From: Arcuatula senhousia
Taxonomy: Eukaryota > Mollusca > Bivalvia > Mytilida > Mytilidae
Length of the DNA stretch: 64,000 nucleotides
NCBI GenBank assembly: GCA_963971305.1
Contig: OZ020314.1
Coordinates: 1,984,001-2,048,000, forward strand
Direction: 5' to 3'
In this document: positions 20,401 to 29,997 of the stretch, piece by piece
Layout: the number at the start of each line of letters is the position of its first letter
How positions within the stretch are numbered: the first letter of the stretch is position 1
Notes under the pieces: model-generated
Told to the model about the DNA's origin: nothing
The model's input: only the letters and a program-made list of their open reading frames with translations
The model's database searches: none
Translations under genes and position numbers: made by a program

Positions 20401-22988
20401 CATTAACTAAATTTTTCTGTCGAACTATTGTTTAAATTCCATCACACTTTTCGTACATGAACAGCAAAATATTTGCAGATGAAGTATGGTATGATGTTGT
20501 TGTTTACATTGTATGTTAACGTAAGTGTTCCTATAATAAGTATATTTCTACTCAGATGATAATTCATGGCATAGTTGTGGGGCAGCAAGCATTTATATAT
20601 TTTGCATCATTTTTTTTTTCAGATGGCCAGATCACTCAGCTAGATGCATGGGCAGCAGAAGATGTGGTGTTCTACAGTGGAACAGCAGCTGTAAAAGAAG
20701 TTACAGACAAACTTAACCAACATCAGATTGTGACAATAATAGGAGGTCCTGGGGCTGGAAAGACAAGCATTGCAAGACATATAGCCCTGGAATACCAGAA
20801 ACAAAAATTTGAAGTGGTACCAATTTGTCAACTAGAGGACATTATACAGTTTGGTGACAAGTCTGTGTCTCAGGTTTTTGTACTTGACGATGTTTTAGGC
20901 GTTTTTTCTTTTGATGTTTCATTATATAACAAATTGAATAACATTAAAACCAGTATTTTGTCAGCAATAGGTAAACAATCAAAAGTTATTTGTACTAGCA
21001 GAACATTAGTTTATAATCAGGCTAACAAAGTTGGTAGTTTTGTACTAGAAAATGTTATTGATGTTGAGAGTAAGTCAAACCAGTTCACTGTATCTGATAA
21101 GATAAATATATTTAAAAACCATTGTACAAACAAAGATGTTAGGGAAAAGTTTGATAATCTATCATTTGAGAATTGTCATTTTATGTTTCCATTGTTATGT
21201 AGAATTTTTGCAGCATCAGATCAATATTTAAAGAATCCAAAAGCTTTTTTTGATCACCCACTGGAATGTGTTAAAGATGAACTGGACAAAATGGCTGAAT
21301 TCCAGAAAACACAATATGCAGTTTTGGTCCTCTGTATGATGAACTCCAAGAAAATATCAAGTTTGAATAAACCTTTGACATCCATCAATAAGGATTTGAC
21401 ACACCAAGTCTTTGACTTATGCAGTGATTGTGCCAACCCAACCAACAGTCAGATAAACCAAGCACTACAACATTTATCTGGAACATACCTCACTGAATCT
21501 GTTGACCACGACTCCATATATAAAATTAGTGATATCTTCACATTCATGTTAAACCCTAACATAATATTACAAACGAAATTAAACCCTGACACACTTACAC
21601 ACTTCACATTTATCCATGACTCCATATATGAAATTGTTGCGTACCATTTTGGAAAACAACATGTAGATCTCATGATAGAATACATGTCCAGTACATTTGT
21701 TCGGAACAAACTTGTTATATCAGGAGCAGAATTATTTGATCAGCTCAGTATTAAAGTCACAGAAGACATGTATCCAATTTTAGCTGACCGATTGTTGAAA
21801 GATATAGAAGATGGAAAGCTGTATGATGTATTTACCAACCCTACTCTGTCACATAGACAATTTATTGATGTCTTCATGGACGTTCTAAAGAAAAAGCTGT
21901 CATATCAACAATTCAAAGAAATGTTCCTTACAGTAATGGAAGGTGATACAGACCACATAACACAACAGAGTAAACAGATGGCAGTAAACAAGGAAGAGGG
22001 TACTCGTAATTATGATGAAGCACAACGTCAGGATCTGTTGTTAGGGCAATATTACTATACTAAATATTCAATACGTATTATCAGCTTCATTATATACTAT
22101 GGCCACATTCATCTTTTACATAGTATCATAGAGTATGTCCTCAGTGAACATGATACAGTGACATCTATTATTGGATCTGACCTATCAGAACAATCACGGT
22201 TACTTACCTTAGCAGTCTACAGTGGTAATGAAGATGTTTTACAGGTTTTATTGAAGTATACAGAAAGTAATGCTGTAAATGTATCAGCAGTGGGTGATGG
22301 TATGAATCCTTACAATAATGATCATAGACAGCATACACCACTAACAGCAGCGTGCAATGTTGGTAGCATGTCTGCTGTTAAGATTCTTTTAGAGATGAAT
22401 GGAATAGTTAACCCTGAAAATAAACCTTATTACACACCATTGACTGCAGCATCAGAGGGAGGACACCTTGATGTGGTGTCTTACCTGGTTGAACATGGTG
22501 GGGATGTGAACCTCTGTTCTAATAGAATTGAATCACCTCTGTACACTGCAGCCAGGGGAGGACACCTTCATATTGTTTCATTCTTGGTTAACCATGGTGG
22601 GGATGTGAACCTCTGCACTATACTTAATGAATCACCTCTGTACACTGCAGCAATGGAAGGACACCTTGATGTTGTGTCTTTCTTGGTTGAACATGGTGGG
22701 GATGTGAACCTCTGTACTAAGTATAATGAATCACCTCTGTACACTGCAGCAAGGAGAGGACACCTTGGTATTGTTTCTTTCTTAGTTAACCATGGTGGGG
22801 ATGTGAACCTCTGTACTAAGTATAATGTATCACCTCTGTACACTGCAGCAGAGGGAGGACACCTTGATATTGTGTCTTACTTGGTTAACCATGGTGGGGA
22901 TGTGAACCTCTGTGATGAGGATAATGAATCACCTCTGTGTGCAGCAGCCAGGAGAGGACACCTTGATATTGTAATACACCTAGTTTAA
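10894..22988 (+). CDS. Copy A: Ig-HEPN-STAND NTPase-ankyrin NLR-like receptor, truncated by a nonsense codon
   Basis: Six coding exons join in frame: 10894-11416, 14830-15120, 15642-15851, 16505-16749, 19177-19414, 20623-22988, giving about 1290 aa. Order: MGKSQSK start (possible myristoylation), VATSS-type repeats (about 20-170), Ig domain (175-271), DZIP3-type HEPN with RNLLAH (272-440), coiled coil, STAND NTPase with Walker A GGPGAGKTS and Walker B VFVLDD, ankyrin repeats. By family knowledge this suits a cytosolic sensor: ankyrins bind a ligand, the NTPase oligomerises, HEPN acts as an RNA-cutting effector; the immune role is inference. A TAA at 22986-22988 stops the frame inside the array, where a neighbouring unit reads AAA; the same frame stays open to 23591. 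No signal peptide or membrane segment is seen. Copy B is the intact partner. Exon joins are predicted from splice sites, not transcripts. Confidence 0.8.
13001..13032. repeat. perfect 32-bp palindrome
   Basis: CATAGATCTGTATATT is followed at once by its exact reverse complement. It is kept without change in copy B at 44948-44979. Confidence 0.9.
13258..13690. repeat. degenerate tandem repeat of about 140 bp, three units
   Basis: Each unit carries ACACCATCNACTAGAAA, a GTCACTGTGACCTATATTT-like block and ACTAGATGTTNNAGGTCAATGA. The middle unit contains the palindrome AGGTCACTGTGACCT at 13458-13472. The array is shared with copy B (about 45230-45640). Confidence 0.7.
13930..14170. repeat. dispersed mollusc-type repeat with CTGTCTGTCCGT core
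   Basis: TATGTCGCCC..GGTGGGGAGACATA at the start is a short inverted repeat, followed by a CTGTCTGTCCGTTAC block and a GGAAAACTACTGAACCGATT module. Open frames across it are not genes. It is also present in copy B (45880-46110). Confidence 0.6.
14830..15120 (+). CDS. Copy A coding exon 2: immunoglobulin domain
   Basis: Encodes one Ig domain of about 97 residues: strand-B cysteine in LILTCTF, tryptophan in VLWTRY, and the strand-F signature EDSGVYVC before KLTFEG. The acceptor is TTTTCAG at 14829 and the donor TTG|GTAGGT at 15120/15121, both phase 1. An Ig domain with no signal peptide in front and an NTPase behind is unusual and suggests an intracellular Ig fold, as in titin-like proteins. 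Copy B differs at nine bases in this exon, seven of them changing amino acids. Confidence 0.85.
15121..15641 (+). other. Copy A intron 2
   Basis: Runs from GTAGGT to a TTTTATTTTAG acceptor. It contains an inverted pair, ATTTGGTGTCAGATG-like sequences near 15340 and 15390, but no exon or gene. Confidence 0.6.
15642..15851 (+). CDS. Copy A coding exon 3: N-terminal half of DZIP3-type HEPN domain
   Basis: The translation includes ETNYLRIYLLCLNIGTDSV, SHVPPGSLHGHL and DQLNLLFPG, matching the start of the HEPN domain found in DZIP3-like proteins (from memory of the family). The acceptor restores GAT across the intron and the donor is CAG|GTAAAT. Copy B has exactly two base changes in 210, both silent, so the protein segment is identical in both copies. 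An open frame that runs past the donor to 15913 is not real beyond 15851. Confidence 0.85.
15852..16504 (+). other. Copy A intron 3 with CCGTCC-type repeat
   Basis: Positions 15920-16100 hold a repeat starting TATTCCCCGAAAACAAAATT with a TTTTGTCCGTCCACCC core and a CTCAGCAACTACATGACC module. The remainder is unrecognised. The intron ends TTTTGTAG. Confidence 0.6.
16505..16749 (+). CDS. Copy A coding exon 4: C-terminal half of HEPN domain with Rx4H motif
   Basis: The translation contains FDFSLLYKFKLTRN, ARGWGFPPLASDIS and VERIRKYRNLLAHIEH. The RNLLAH hexapeptide (16672-16689) fits the HEPN Rx4-6H motif, whose Arg and His are the usual catalytic pair of HEPN RNases. The exon ends in phase 0 at CAG|GTAAGT and continues into AIQRLSKGS of the next exon, completing the domain. 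It is six bases longer than in copy B because of an extra Phe-Lys after LLYK. RNase activity is inferred. Confidence 0.85.
16750..19176 (+). other. Copy A intron 4
   Basis: A 2.4-kb intron. Positions 17520-17670 carry a run of AAAGTCCAA-type motifs, and 17680-17930 an open frame shared with copy B but without a domain. A dispersed repeat occupies about 18770-19060. The acceptor is TCTTCAACAG at 19176. Confidence 0.55.
18770..19060 (+). repeat. dispersed repeat with GAGTAAGCAGTTCCTG core
   Basis: Core sequence GGAGTAAGCAGTTCCTGTCT followed by GTGTCAAATCCAGTAAAGG. Related copies lie at about 32330-32640, 34690-34945 (reverse), 40240-40650 and 50630-50920. Short open frames inside it, such as 18880-19143, are repeat artefacts. 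Confidence 0.7.
19177..19414 (+). CDS. Copy A coding exon 5: end of HEPN domain and coiled coil
   Basis: AIQRLSKGS completes the HEPN fold; a charged heptad-like segment follows (VEDILQFRKDVKDLQQEVED then DQQARIESLEARP), which reads as a coiled coil of about 55 residues linking effector and NTPase. The donor AGAG|GTAAGA is phase 1. Copy B differs at about four residues. Confidence 0.8.
19415..20622 (+). other. Copy A intron 5
   Basis: It contains a single 38-bp unit (19833-19870) that copy B has amplified to about 46 units, then two to three degenerate units of an older repeat (about 19900-20480) with GTACACCATGTATAGTGAGA and CAGACATCTACTTCCTG blocks. Just before the acceptor there is about 100 bp not found in copy B (around 20505-20610). 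The intron ends in T(10)CAG at 20622. Confidence 0.6.
20623..22988 (+). CDS. Copy A coding exon 6: STAND NTPase and first ankyrin repeats, to nonsense codon
   Basis: DGQITQLDAW leads into a STAND-type NTPase resembling the nSTAND3 family: Walker A GGPGAGKTS at 20742-20768, Walker B VFVLDD about 20874-20891, a TSR sensor-like motif and FPLLCRIF. A winged-helix-like FIHDSIYEIVAYHFG precedes a helical region and the ankyrin array. Compared with copy B there is a 31-residue insertion just before FIHD, carrying a partial repeat of DSIY. The true exon start is the acceptor at 20622; an upstream ATG at 20556 is intronic. The frame ends at TAA 22986-22988. Confidence 0.85.
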
Positions 22989-23440
22989 CATGGTGGGGAT
23001 GTGAACCTCTGTACTAAGTATGATAATGTATCACCTCTGTACACTGCAGCAGGGAGAGGACACCTTGATATTGTAATACACCTAGTTAAACATGGTGGGG
23101 ATGTGAACCTCTGTAATAAGTATAATGCATCACCTCTGTGTGCAGCAGCCAGGGGAGGACACCTTGATATTGTGTCTTTCTTGGTTTACCATGGTGGGGA
23201 TGTGAACCTCTGTACTATACTTAATGAATCACCTCTGCACACTGCAGCCAGGGGAGGACACCTTCATATTGTTTCTTTCTTGGTTAACCATGGTGGGGAT
23301 GTGAACCTTTGTACGGAGTATAATGAATCACCTCTGTACACTGCAGCCATGAGAGGACACCTTGATATTGTGTCTTTCTTGGTTGAACATGGTGGGGATG
23401 TAAACATCCGTTCTGCGCATTTTGGATCACCTATGTATGC
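22436..23440 (+). repeat. Copy A ankyrin array, 99-bp tandem units
   Basis: Ten successive 33-residue units share HGGDVNLC and SPLYTAA and are close to identical at the DNA level. One unit after the stop has an extra codon (TKYDNVSP). Changes between units cluster at repeat positions 1-3, 5, 13, 14, 18, 22 and 25. Copy B has eight comparable units. Confidence 0.9.
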
Positions 23441-23591
23441 TGCCTCATTGAGAGGACGTTATGATGTTGTTAAATTCCTGCTTGAGAATGGAGCAAAATT
23501 AAATCACGGGAGATCTCCAATTGATGTAGCAAGACAATCAAGACATGAAGACATAGTAGAACTTTTACAAAAATACCAAGCTGTCAAATAA
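22989..23591 (+). pseudogene. Copy A: ankyrin C-terminus downstream of the nonsense codon
   Basis: The frame continues unbroken past TAA at 22986-22988 for 200 codons: five more HGGDVN units, a capping repeat (RGRYDVVKFLLENGAK) and the C-terminal IVELLQKYQAVK. The matching codon in the next unit is AAA, so one A-to-T change explains the stop. The stretch shows no other damage, which points to a recent mutation, a segregating allele, readthrough or a sequencing error. Confidence 0.8.
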
Positions 23592-23880
23592 ATACTTATA
23601 GCATAAAGCTATTTTAGACTGAGAATACAATTTATATCTTTGATGCAGCAAGACTAGACAGAAATTTTGACATTGTAGAACTTCTACAAAAATACCAAGC
23701 TGTCAAATAAATACTGATAGCATACAGCTATTTTAGACTAAGAATACAATTTATATCTTTGATGCAGCAAGATTAGACAGAAATTTAGACATTGTAGAAC
23801 TTTTACAAAAATACCAAGCTGTCAATTGAATATTCATAGCATAAAAATATTTTAGACTGAATATACAATTTATGTCTTTA
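23523..23880 (+). repeat. last coding codons and stop repeated three times, 119-bp period
   Basis: GATGYAGCAAGA followed by a C-terminus-like IVELLQKYQAVK reading starts at 23523, 23642 and 23761. The first is the true gene end; the other two lie in the 3' UTR and end in TAA or a mutated AATTGA. Copy B has only one. Confidence 0.9.
23587..23592 (+). promoter_or_regulatory. AATAAA polyadenylation-type signal overlapping the stop, copy A
   Basis: AATAAA overlaps the TAA at 23589-23591. It recurs in the second 119-bp unit. So close to the stop it may not be the signal used. Confidence 0.3.
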
Positions 23881-24316
23881 TGTTAAGTTGTTTTTTGCAA
23901 AAAATGACAGGATAAAAACTGTGTAAGGTAATGGAACATGAATTTGTTTCTGATCGTTACAAACCTTTAATGCTTTCATGTTACAATCCTTTAATACTTT
24001 CATGTTTCACTTACATGATGTAAAGAAACTACACACCAAATCAAACAGATTTATTGTCACATGTTTCTCATTCAGCATAAACTGAAATTATTGGTCACAG
24101 TTTGATTATTTGAATTATTTATATTTTATGATTATATGAATGGTGTAAATCAATGACAGACAATTATACAATTTTCTATTTTTTTCAAAGACATATTTTG
24201 TACTTTAAGGAAAAAAGTTATTGTTATTCATATGGTGAACATATATCAAACACTAAGTTCTGCCTTAGAATTGTAATTATTCTAACAATGTCATGAATGT
24301 ATGCATAAAGTTATAG
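23881..24316 (+). other. 3' flank of copy A
   Basis: Closely matches 56790-57130 of copy B, including ACAAACCTTTAATRCTTTCATG repeated twice. It is probably UTR or flank and shows no gene. Confidence 0.5.
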
Positions 24317-24360
24317 TAATTGTATGGAACGCCACAACTGTCTTATATGGTCACTTTTTG

Positions 24361-24776
24361 TTATATGATGTCGTTTTGTCTTTATATGATGCCGTTTCGA
24401 CATTATATGATGTCGTCTTGTCATTATATGATGTCGGTTTATCATTATATGATGTCGTTGTGTCATTATATGATGCCGTCATGTTTTTATATGATGTGGA
24501 CTTATCATTATATGATGCCGTTTTGTCATTATATGATGCCGTCTTGTCTTTATGTGATGTCGTCTTGTCATTATATGATGTCGTCTTGTCTTTATATGAT
24601 GTCTTCTTGTCATTATATGATGTGGACTTAGCATTATATGATGCCGTTTTGTCATTATATGATGTCGTTTTGTCATTATATGATGCCGTCTTGTCATTAT
24701 ATGATGTCGTTTTGTCATTATATGATGCCGTATTGTTCTTATATGATGTCTTCTTGTCATTTTATGATGTGGACTT
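24361..24776. repeat. 21-bp array, left arm of foldback element
   Basis: About 20 units of TTATATGATGTCGTCTTGTCA with small changes. Because 21 is a multiple of three, all frames on both strands stay open for long stretches; these are not genes. Confidence 0.92.
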
Positions 24777-24785
24777 CCTATATAG

Positions 24786-25012
24786 CTAGTACAAACAGTT
24801 TGTATACGATTTGCTGTGTGGCTATTCGTACAAACAGCTTTTTTCATCCAATCAAAATGCTCATTTACTAATTAAAGTTGAGAAAATTGAAGAATTGAAA
24901 TTAAAATAATGTACACTCTAGCGCAAGAATGTATATTTAAAACAAACAACAAACAAACAAACAATAATTCAGAGACTTTTTGCGTTTGCTTTTTTATTGG
25001 AGGGAAAAAAGG
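24786..25012. repeat. 227-bp block duplicated inside the foldback element
   Basis: CTAGTACAAACAGTTTGTAT through TTATTGGAGGGAAAA recurs almost unchanged at 25672-25899; a shorter piece repeats at 25013-25097. The block is AT-rich with CAAACAAACAAACAA. Confidence 0.85.
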
Positions 25013-25098
25013 CGCAAGAATGTATATTTAAAACAAACAACAAACAAACAAACAATAATTCAGAGACTTTTTGCGTTTGCTATTTTATTGGAGGGAAA

Positions 25099-25637
25099 TT
25101 ATATGATGCCGTTTTGTCTTTATATGATGTCGTTTTGTCATTATATGATGTGGTTTAGTCATTATATGATTTAGTCATTATATGCTGTGGACTTGTAATT
25201 ATATGATGTCGTCTTGTCATTATATGATGTCGTCTTGTCATTATATGATGCCGTCTTGTCTTTATATGATGTCGTCTTGTCATTATATGATGTGAACTTG
25301 TCATTATATGATGCCGTTTTGTCTTTATATGATGTCGTCTTGTCATTATATGAAGTGGACTTGTCATTATATGATGCCGTCTTGTCATTATATGATGCCG
25401 TTTTGTCTTTATATGATGTCGTCTTGTCATTATATGATGTGGACTTGTCATTATATGATGCCGCCTTGTCATTATATGATGTCGTCTTGTCATTATATGA
25501 TGTCGTTTTGTCTTTATATGATGTCGTCTTGTTATTATATGATGCCGTTTTGTCATTATATGATGCCGTCTTTTCATTTTATGATGTCTTGTCATTATAT
25601 GATGTCTTCATGTCATTATATGATGTTGACTTGTCAT
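25099..25637. repeat. 21-bp array, second block in left half
   Basis: About 26 units of the same 21-bp motif, same orientation as the first block. With the flanking 227-bp copies this shows that array plus block was duplicated as one segment of about 890 bp. Confidence 0.9.
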
Positions 25638-27592
25638 ACATATTTAACCTGAATAGTTTTGGCTGTTGTTCCTAGTACAAACAGTTTGTATACGATTTGC
25701 TGTGTGGCTATTCGTACAAACAGCTTTTTTCATCCAATCAAAATGCTCATTTACTAATTAAAGTTGAGAAAATTGAAGAATTGAAATTAAAATAATGTAC
25801 ACTCTAGCGCAAGAATGTATATTTAAAACAAACAACAAACAAACAAACAATTATTCAGAGACTTTTTGCGTTTGCTATTTTATTGGAGGGAAAAAAGGCA
25901 AAAGTTCAGTAAACGTTTGTTTGTCCAAATGGATCATAAAAACGAAACAATTTTTTAAACAATTTTTGAGTATGACGGACTGGCAGAAAATTCTAGATGA
26001 ATGAAATAAAAATGACAAAAAAAGTTCCATACAATAAATTTGGATACGCCTGACGCGCGTTTCATCTATTTAAGACTCATCAGAGGCGCTCTACCAAAAA
26101 ATATTGAAAATGCCAAACACTAAATGATTATGAAAAGCATAAAGAATGACATAAACTTAAACATATACGTAAGTCTTAAAATATGGAAATTCAATAGTCT
26201 TCATACACATGATACTGTTGCGTCATACCAGAAATACATTTACTTATTTAATGTAACAATTAAAAGGGATTCAAAAGCAAAAATATTAGAAATTTGTAGG
26301 TAAATCTGTGTCATACAAGTCTGATAAATGACCTTGCTTTGTGTGTCTCTCATATTTAGAAAAAAAAATATTTTTTTATTCATTTACTTAAGCTAACGGC
26401 AAATTAATTGCTTTCCTGTAAGGTGGAAACGTACCAATAACCGAAAAGATAATCGTTATATTACTCTCAAATTCCGACCAGAACCTTCACGTGTTGAGAG
26501 TAAAGCATCGTAACAGCGACACGAAAGGACCGGATCCCTTATAACTGTAACGGTCAACACTGGCGGTGCACGGTATGCCGGCGAGCTGGACGACTCAAAG
26601 CATACAGCAAGTTTATCAACCGAAAGGTTGAACGTCGCTGCAGAGGCTTCTGGCCTTTAAAACCCGTCAAGTCAAGATAATCGTACAAAGTTAAAACTGT
26701 TTATACTAAGAACCACTGACCACTGTCTTAAAAGTTTGACCCATTTTTTATTGATTTTTAACTGTGAAGTCGAAGAAAAAAAAGAAAAAATAACTATAAC
26801 CAGGGATCGATGGTGTTTTGGACATTTCTGCTACAACCTACATGACCTAAAATGTTGCATTCTTTTAAAATCGTTTCTGTATTTTGTAATTTATTAACAC
26901 AATTTCTGTATGTTTATTGCCCTGCGACGACATGTCGGCGGTGGGAGATGGGTTTAGTTTTATTCATGTCTGTTCGTCCGTACGGATTTCTGTAAGCTTT
27001 TTTTCAAAAACCATACATGGTTTAATGGTTTGAAAATTGGTAGGATGGTTCAGCATTGCCATCTAAAAAACTTTCAAACCTGTCGGCCTTCTACCTTCTG
27101 TTCTGGGTCAGAGAGGCATCCGTGTTCCATGGACTTATTCCTTCTTTATTTTTCAAATGATTCTACATGTATATACTTAAAATTATAATGGCCAATATTC
27201 CCGTGTTCTCTGTTCTATATAATTTAACGCCATTATTCCGTAGACACGGTGAGGGTCATTTTCACCCATTTTAACGTCTTTTTAAAACTATATATTTGGT
27301 CAAATCTATAATTGGTGGCTAGCTATTATTAATTAATTGTTATTCCGGGGTAATCCATGACATCCAATATTTCATTTTTATGAAGAAAAGAATAGTATTG
27401 GGGGCATGTATTTATTGTGACAATTTAAACTCCTGTGCTATAAAAGACCAACTGAGTGGCGATAATGTGGACACCTTTGTATCTATATCTGTAAAGGTTT
27501 TGGTCAATGTTGCCTATTCTGTAGACCCCATCATCATGATAATAACTTTTTCCTCTAAATTATCTAAACTGAATTTTTCGAATTTTTCTGAT

Positions 27593-28037
27593 TCATATAA
27601 TGACTAAATCATATAATGACTAAACCACATCATATAACGACAAAACAATATCATATAATAACAAAACGCCATCATATAATGACTAAACGACATCATATAA
27701 TGATAAGACGGCATCATATAATGACAAAACGACATCATATAATGACAAAACGGCATCATATAATGCTAAGTCCACATCATATAATGACAAGATGACATCA
27801 TATAAAGACAATACGACATCATATAATGACAAGACGACATCATATAATGATAAGACGGCATCATATAAAGACAAGACGGCATCATATAATGACAAAACGG
27901 CATCATATAATGATAAGTCCACATCATATAATAACATTACGGCATCATATAATGACACAACGACATCATATAATGATAAACCGACATCATATAATGTCGA
28001 AACGGCATCATATAAAGACAAAACGACATCATATAAC
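27593..28037. repeat. 21-bp array, right arm, inverted
   Basis: About 21 units of the reverse complement motif (CATCATATAATGACAAAACG). It pairs with the left arm and would form a very long hairpin in single-stranded form. Confidence 0.92.
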
Positions 28038-28340
28038 AAAAAGTGACCATATAAGACAGTTGCGGCGTTCCATATAATTGTATACATATGATGTATATAT
28101 ATCACACTTACTTGTACCTATATTGTGTTACCTATTGTGACCTGTGATAGTCTTTGTACTGTATTTATTGTAACAATATACTCATGCAAAAAAGAAACTG
28201 CTTATGGGAAATTAATTGTACCCACATTTCTATTAATCAGAAAATCTTTAAAAATACAACAATCGAGTTAAGATATTCTGTAAAAGACTTTACCATTGCA
28301 ATGTTCATGTACACATGTTTTTTGATAAGTTTTATTAAAA

Positions 28341-29838
28341 AGGACTTTATTATAACAATACATTTGTACATAATCACCGATGTTTTGAAGTAAGGACTTT
28401 ATTGTAACAATACATATGTCAAGGTTTAGAAGTAAGGACTTTATTGTAACAATATATATGTACATAATAACCAAGGTTTTAAAGTAAGGACTTTATTATA
28501 ACGATGCATATGTACATAATAATCAAGGTTTTGAAGAAAGGACTTTATTGTAACAACAATTATGTACATAATAATAAAGGTTTTAAAGTAACAACTTTAT
28601 TGTTGAAAATAAATGTGCATAATAACCAAGGTTTTGAAGTAAGAACTTTATTGTAACAACACATATATAAATTATAACTTAAGTTTTAAAGTAAGGACTT
28701 TATTGAAACAATACATATGTACATAACAACCAAGGTTTTAAAGTAAGGAGTTTTTTGTAACAATACATATGTATATAATAACCAAGGTTTTGAAGTAAGG
28801 AGTTTTTTGTAACAATACATATGTACATTATAACCAATGTTTGGAAGTAAGGACTTTATTGTAACAATACATATGTACATAATAACCAAGGTTTTGAAGT
28901 AAGGAGTTTTTTGTAACAATACATATGTACATTATAACCAATGTTTGGAAGTAAGGAGTTTTTAGTAACAATACATATGTACATAATAACAAAGGTTTGG
29001 AAGTAAGGAGTTTTATGTTACAGTACATATGTACATTATAACCAATGTTTGGAAGTAAGGACTTTATTGTAACAATACATATGTACATAATAACCAAGGT
29101 TTTGAAGTAAGGAGTTTTTTGTAACAATACATATGTACATTATAACCAAGATTTTGAAGTAAGGACTTTATTGTAACAATACATTTGTACATAATAACCA
29201 AGGTTTTGAAGTAAGTAAGTATTTTGTAACAATTCATATGTACATTTATAACAAGGTTTTGAAGTAAGGACTTTATTGTAACAATATATATGTACGTAAT
29301 AACCAAGGATTTGAAATCAGGACTTTATTGTAACGATACATATGTACATAATAATCAAGGTTTTGAAGTAAGGACTTTATTGTAACAATACATATGTACA
29401 CAATACTCAAGGTTTTGAAGTAAGGACTTTATTGTAACAATACATGTGTACATAATAATCAAGGTTTTGAAGTAAGGACTTTATTGTAACAATACATGTG
29501 TACATAATAACCAAGGTTTTGAAGTAAGGACTTTATTGTAACAGTACATATGTACATTATAACCAATGTTTTGAAGTAAGGACTTTATTGTAACAATACA
29601 TATGTACATAATAACCAAGGTTTTGAAGTAAGGAGTTTTTTGTAACAATACATATTTTATTATAACCAATGTTTGGAAGTAAGGAGTTTTTTGTGTAACA
29701 ATACATATGTACAAAATAACCAAAGTTTGGAAGTAAGGAATTTTTTGTAACGATAAGTATGTGCATAATAATCAAGGTTTTGAAGTTAGGAGTTTTTTGT
29801 AACGATACGTTTGTGCATAATAACCAAGGTTTTGAAGA
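28341..29838. repeat. 51-bp tandem array downstream of copy A
   Basis: About 29 units of roughly 51 bp with AAGTAAGGACTTTATTGTAA, CATATGTACATAATAACC and AAGGTTTTG. Variants with GGAGTTTTTTG alternate with GGACTTTATTG. The same array occurs downstream of copy B at 58458-59397. Open frames on the reverse strand are artefacts. Confidence 0.92.
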
Positions 29839-29997
29839 ATCAGCTGTTATTAGGAATTCCAATGATGGAGAATTCTAATGTATAAAGACATGTTTTTGGA
29901 AATATATATTTGATTTGTAATTTTCCAACATGCCAATTATGATTGTTTGAATAGATAGAAATATTCTTAAACAAATTGTGTTTCATCATCTTTATTA

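Larger units (their letters stand above)
24323..28074. mobile_element. 3.75-kb foldback element with long inverted ends
   Basis: The left end TATGGAACGCCACAACTG and the right end are reverse complements over about 90 nt with one mismatch, continuing into arrays of a 21-bp unit in opposite orientation. TAATTG flanks both ends (24317-24322 and 28075-28080). Copy B has the same surrounding sequence uninterrupted with one TAATTG at 57973-57978, an empty site. No transposase frame is seen, so the element is non-autonomous. The 25900-27590 centre is unique here and holds a GACGCGCGTTTCATCT repeat near 26050 and a more GC-rich stretch at 26400-26700. Confidence 0.88.

Noticed and set aside
20556..20622. 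ATG at 20556 as start of the NTPase-ankyrin protein
   Set aside because: The stretch is intron before a strong acceptor, is absent from copy B, and upstream exons join in frame at 20623.
24301..25675. Long open frames on both strands rich in LYDVVLS or HHIMTRR
   Set aside because: They follow from a 21-bp repeat whose period is a multiple of three; inverted arrays at 27593-28037 give the same products. They belong to the foldback element.
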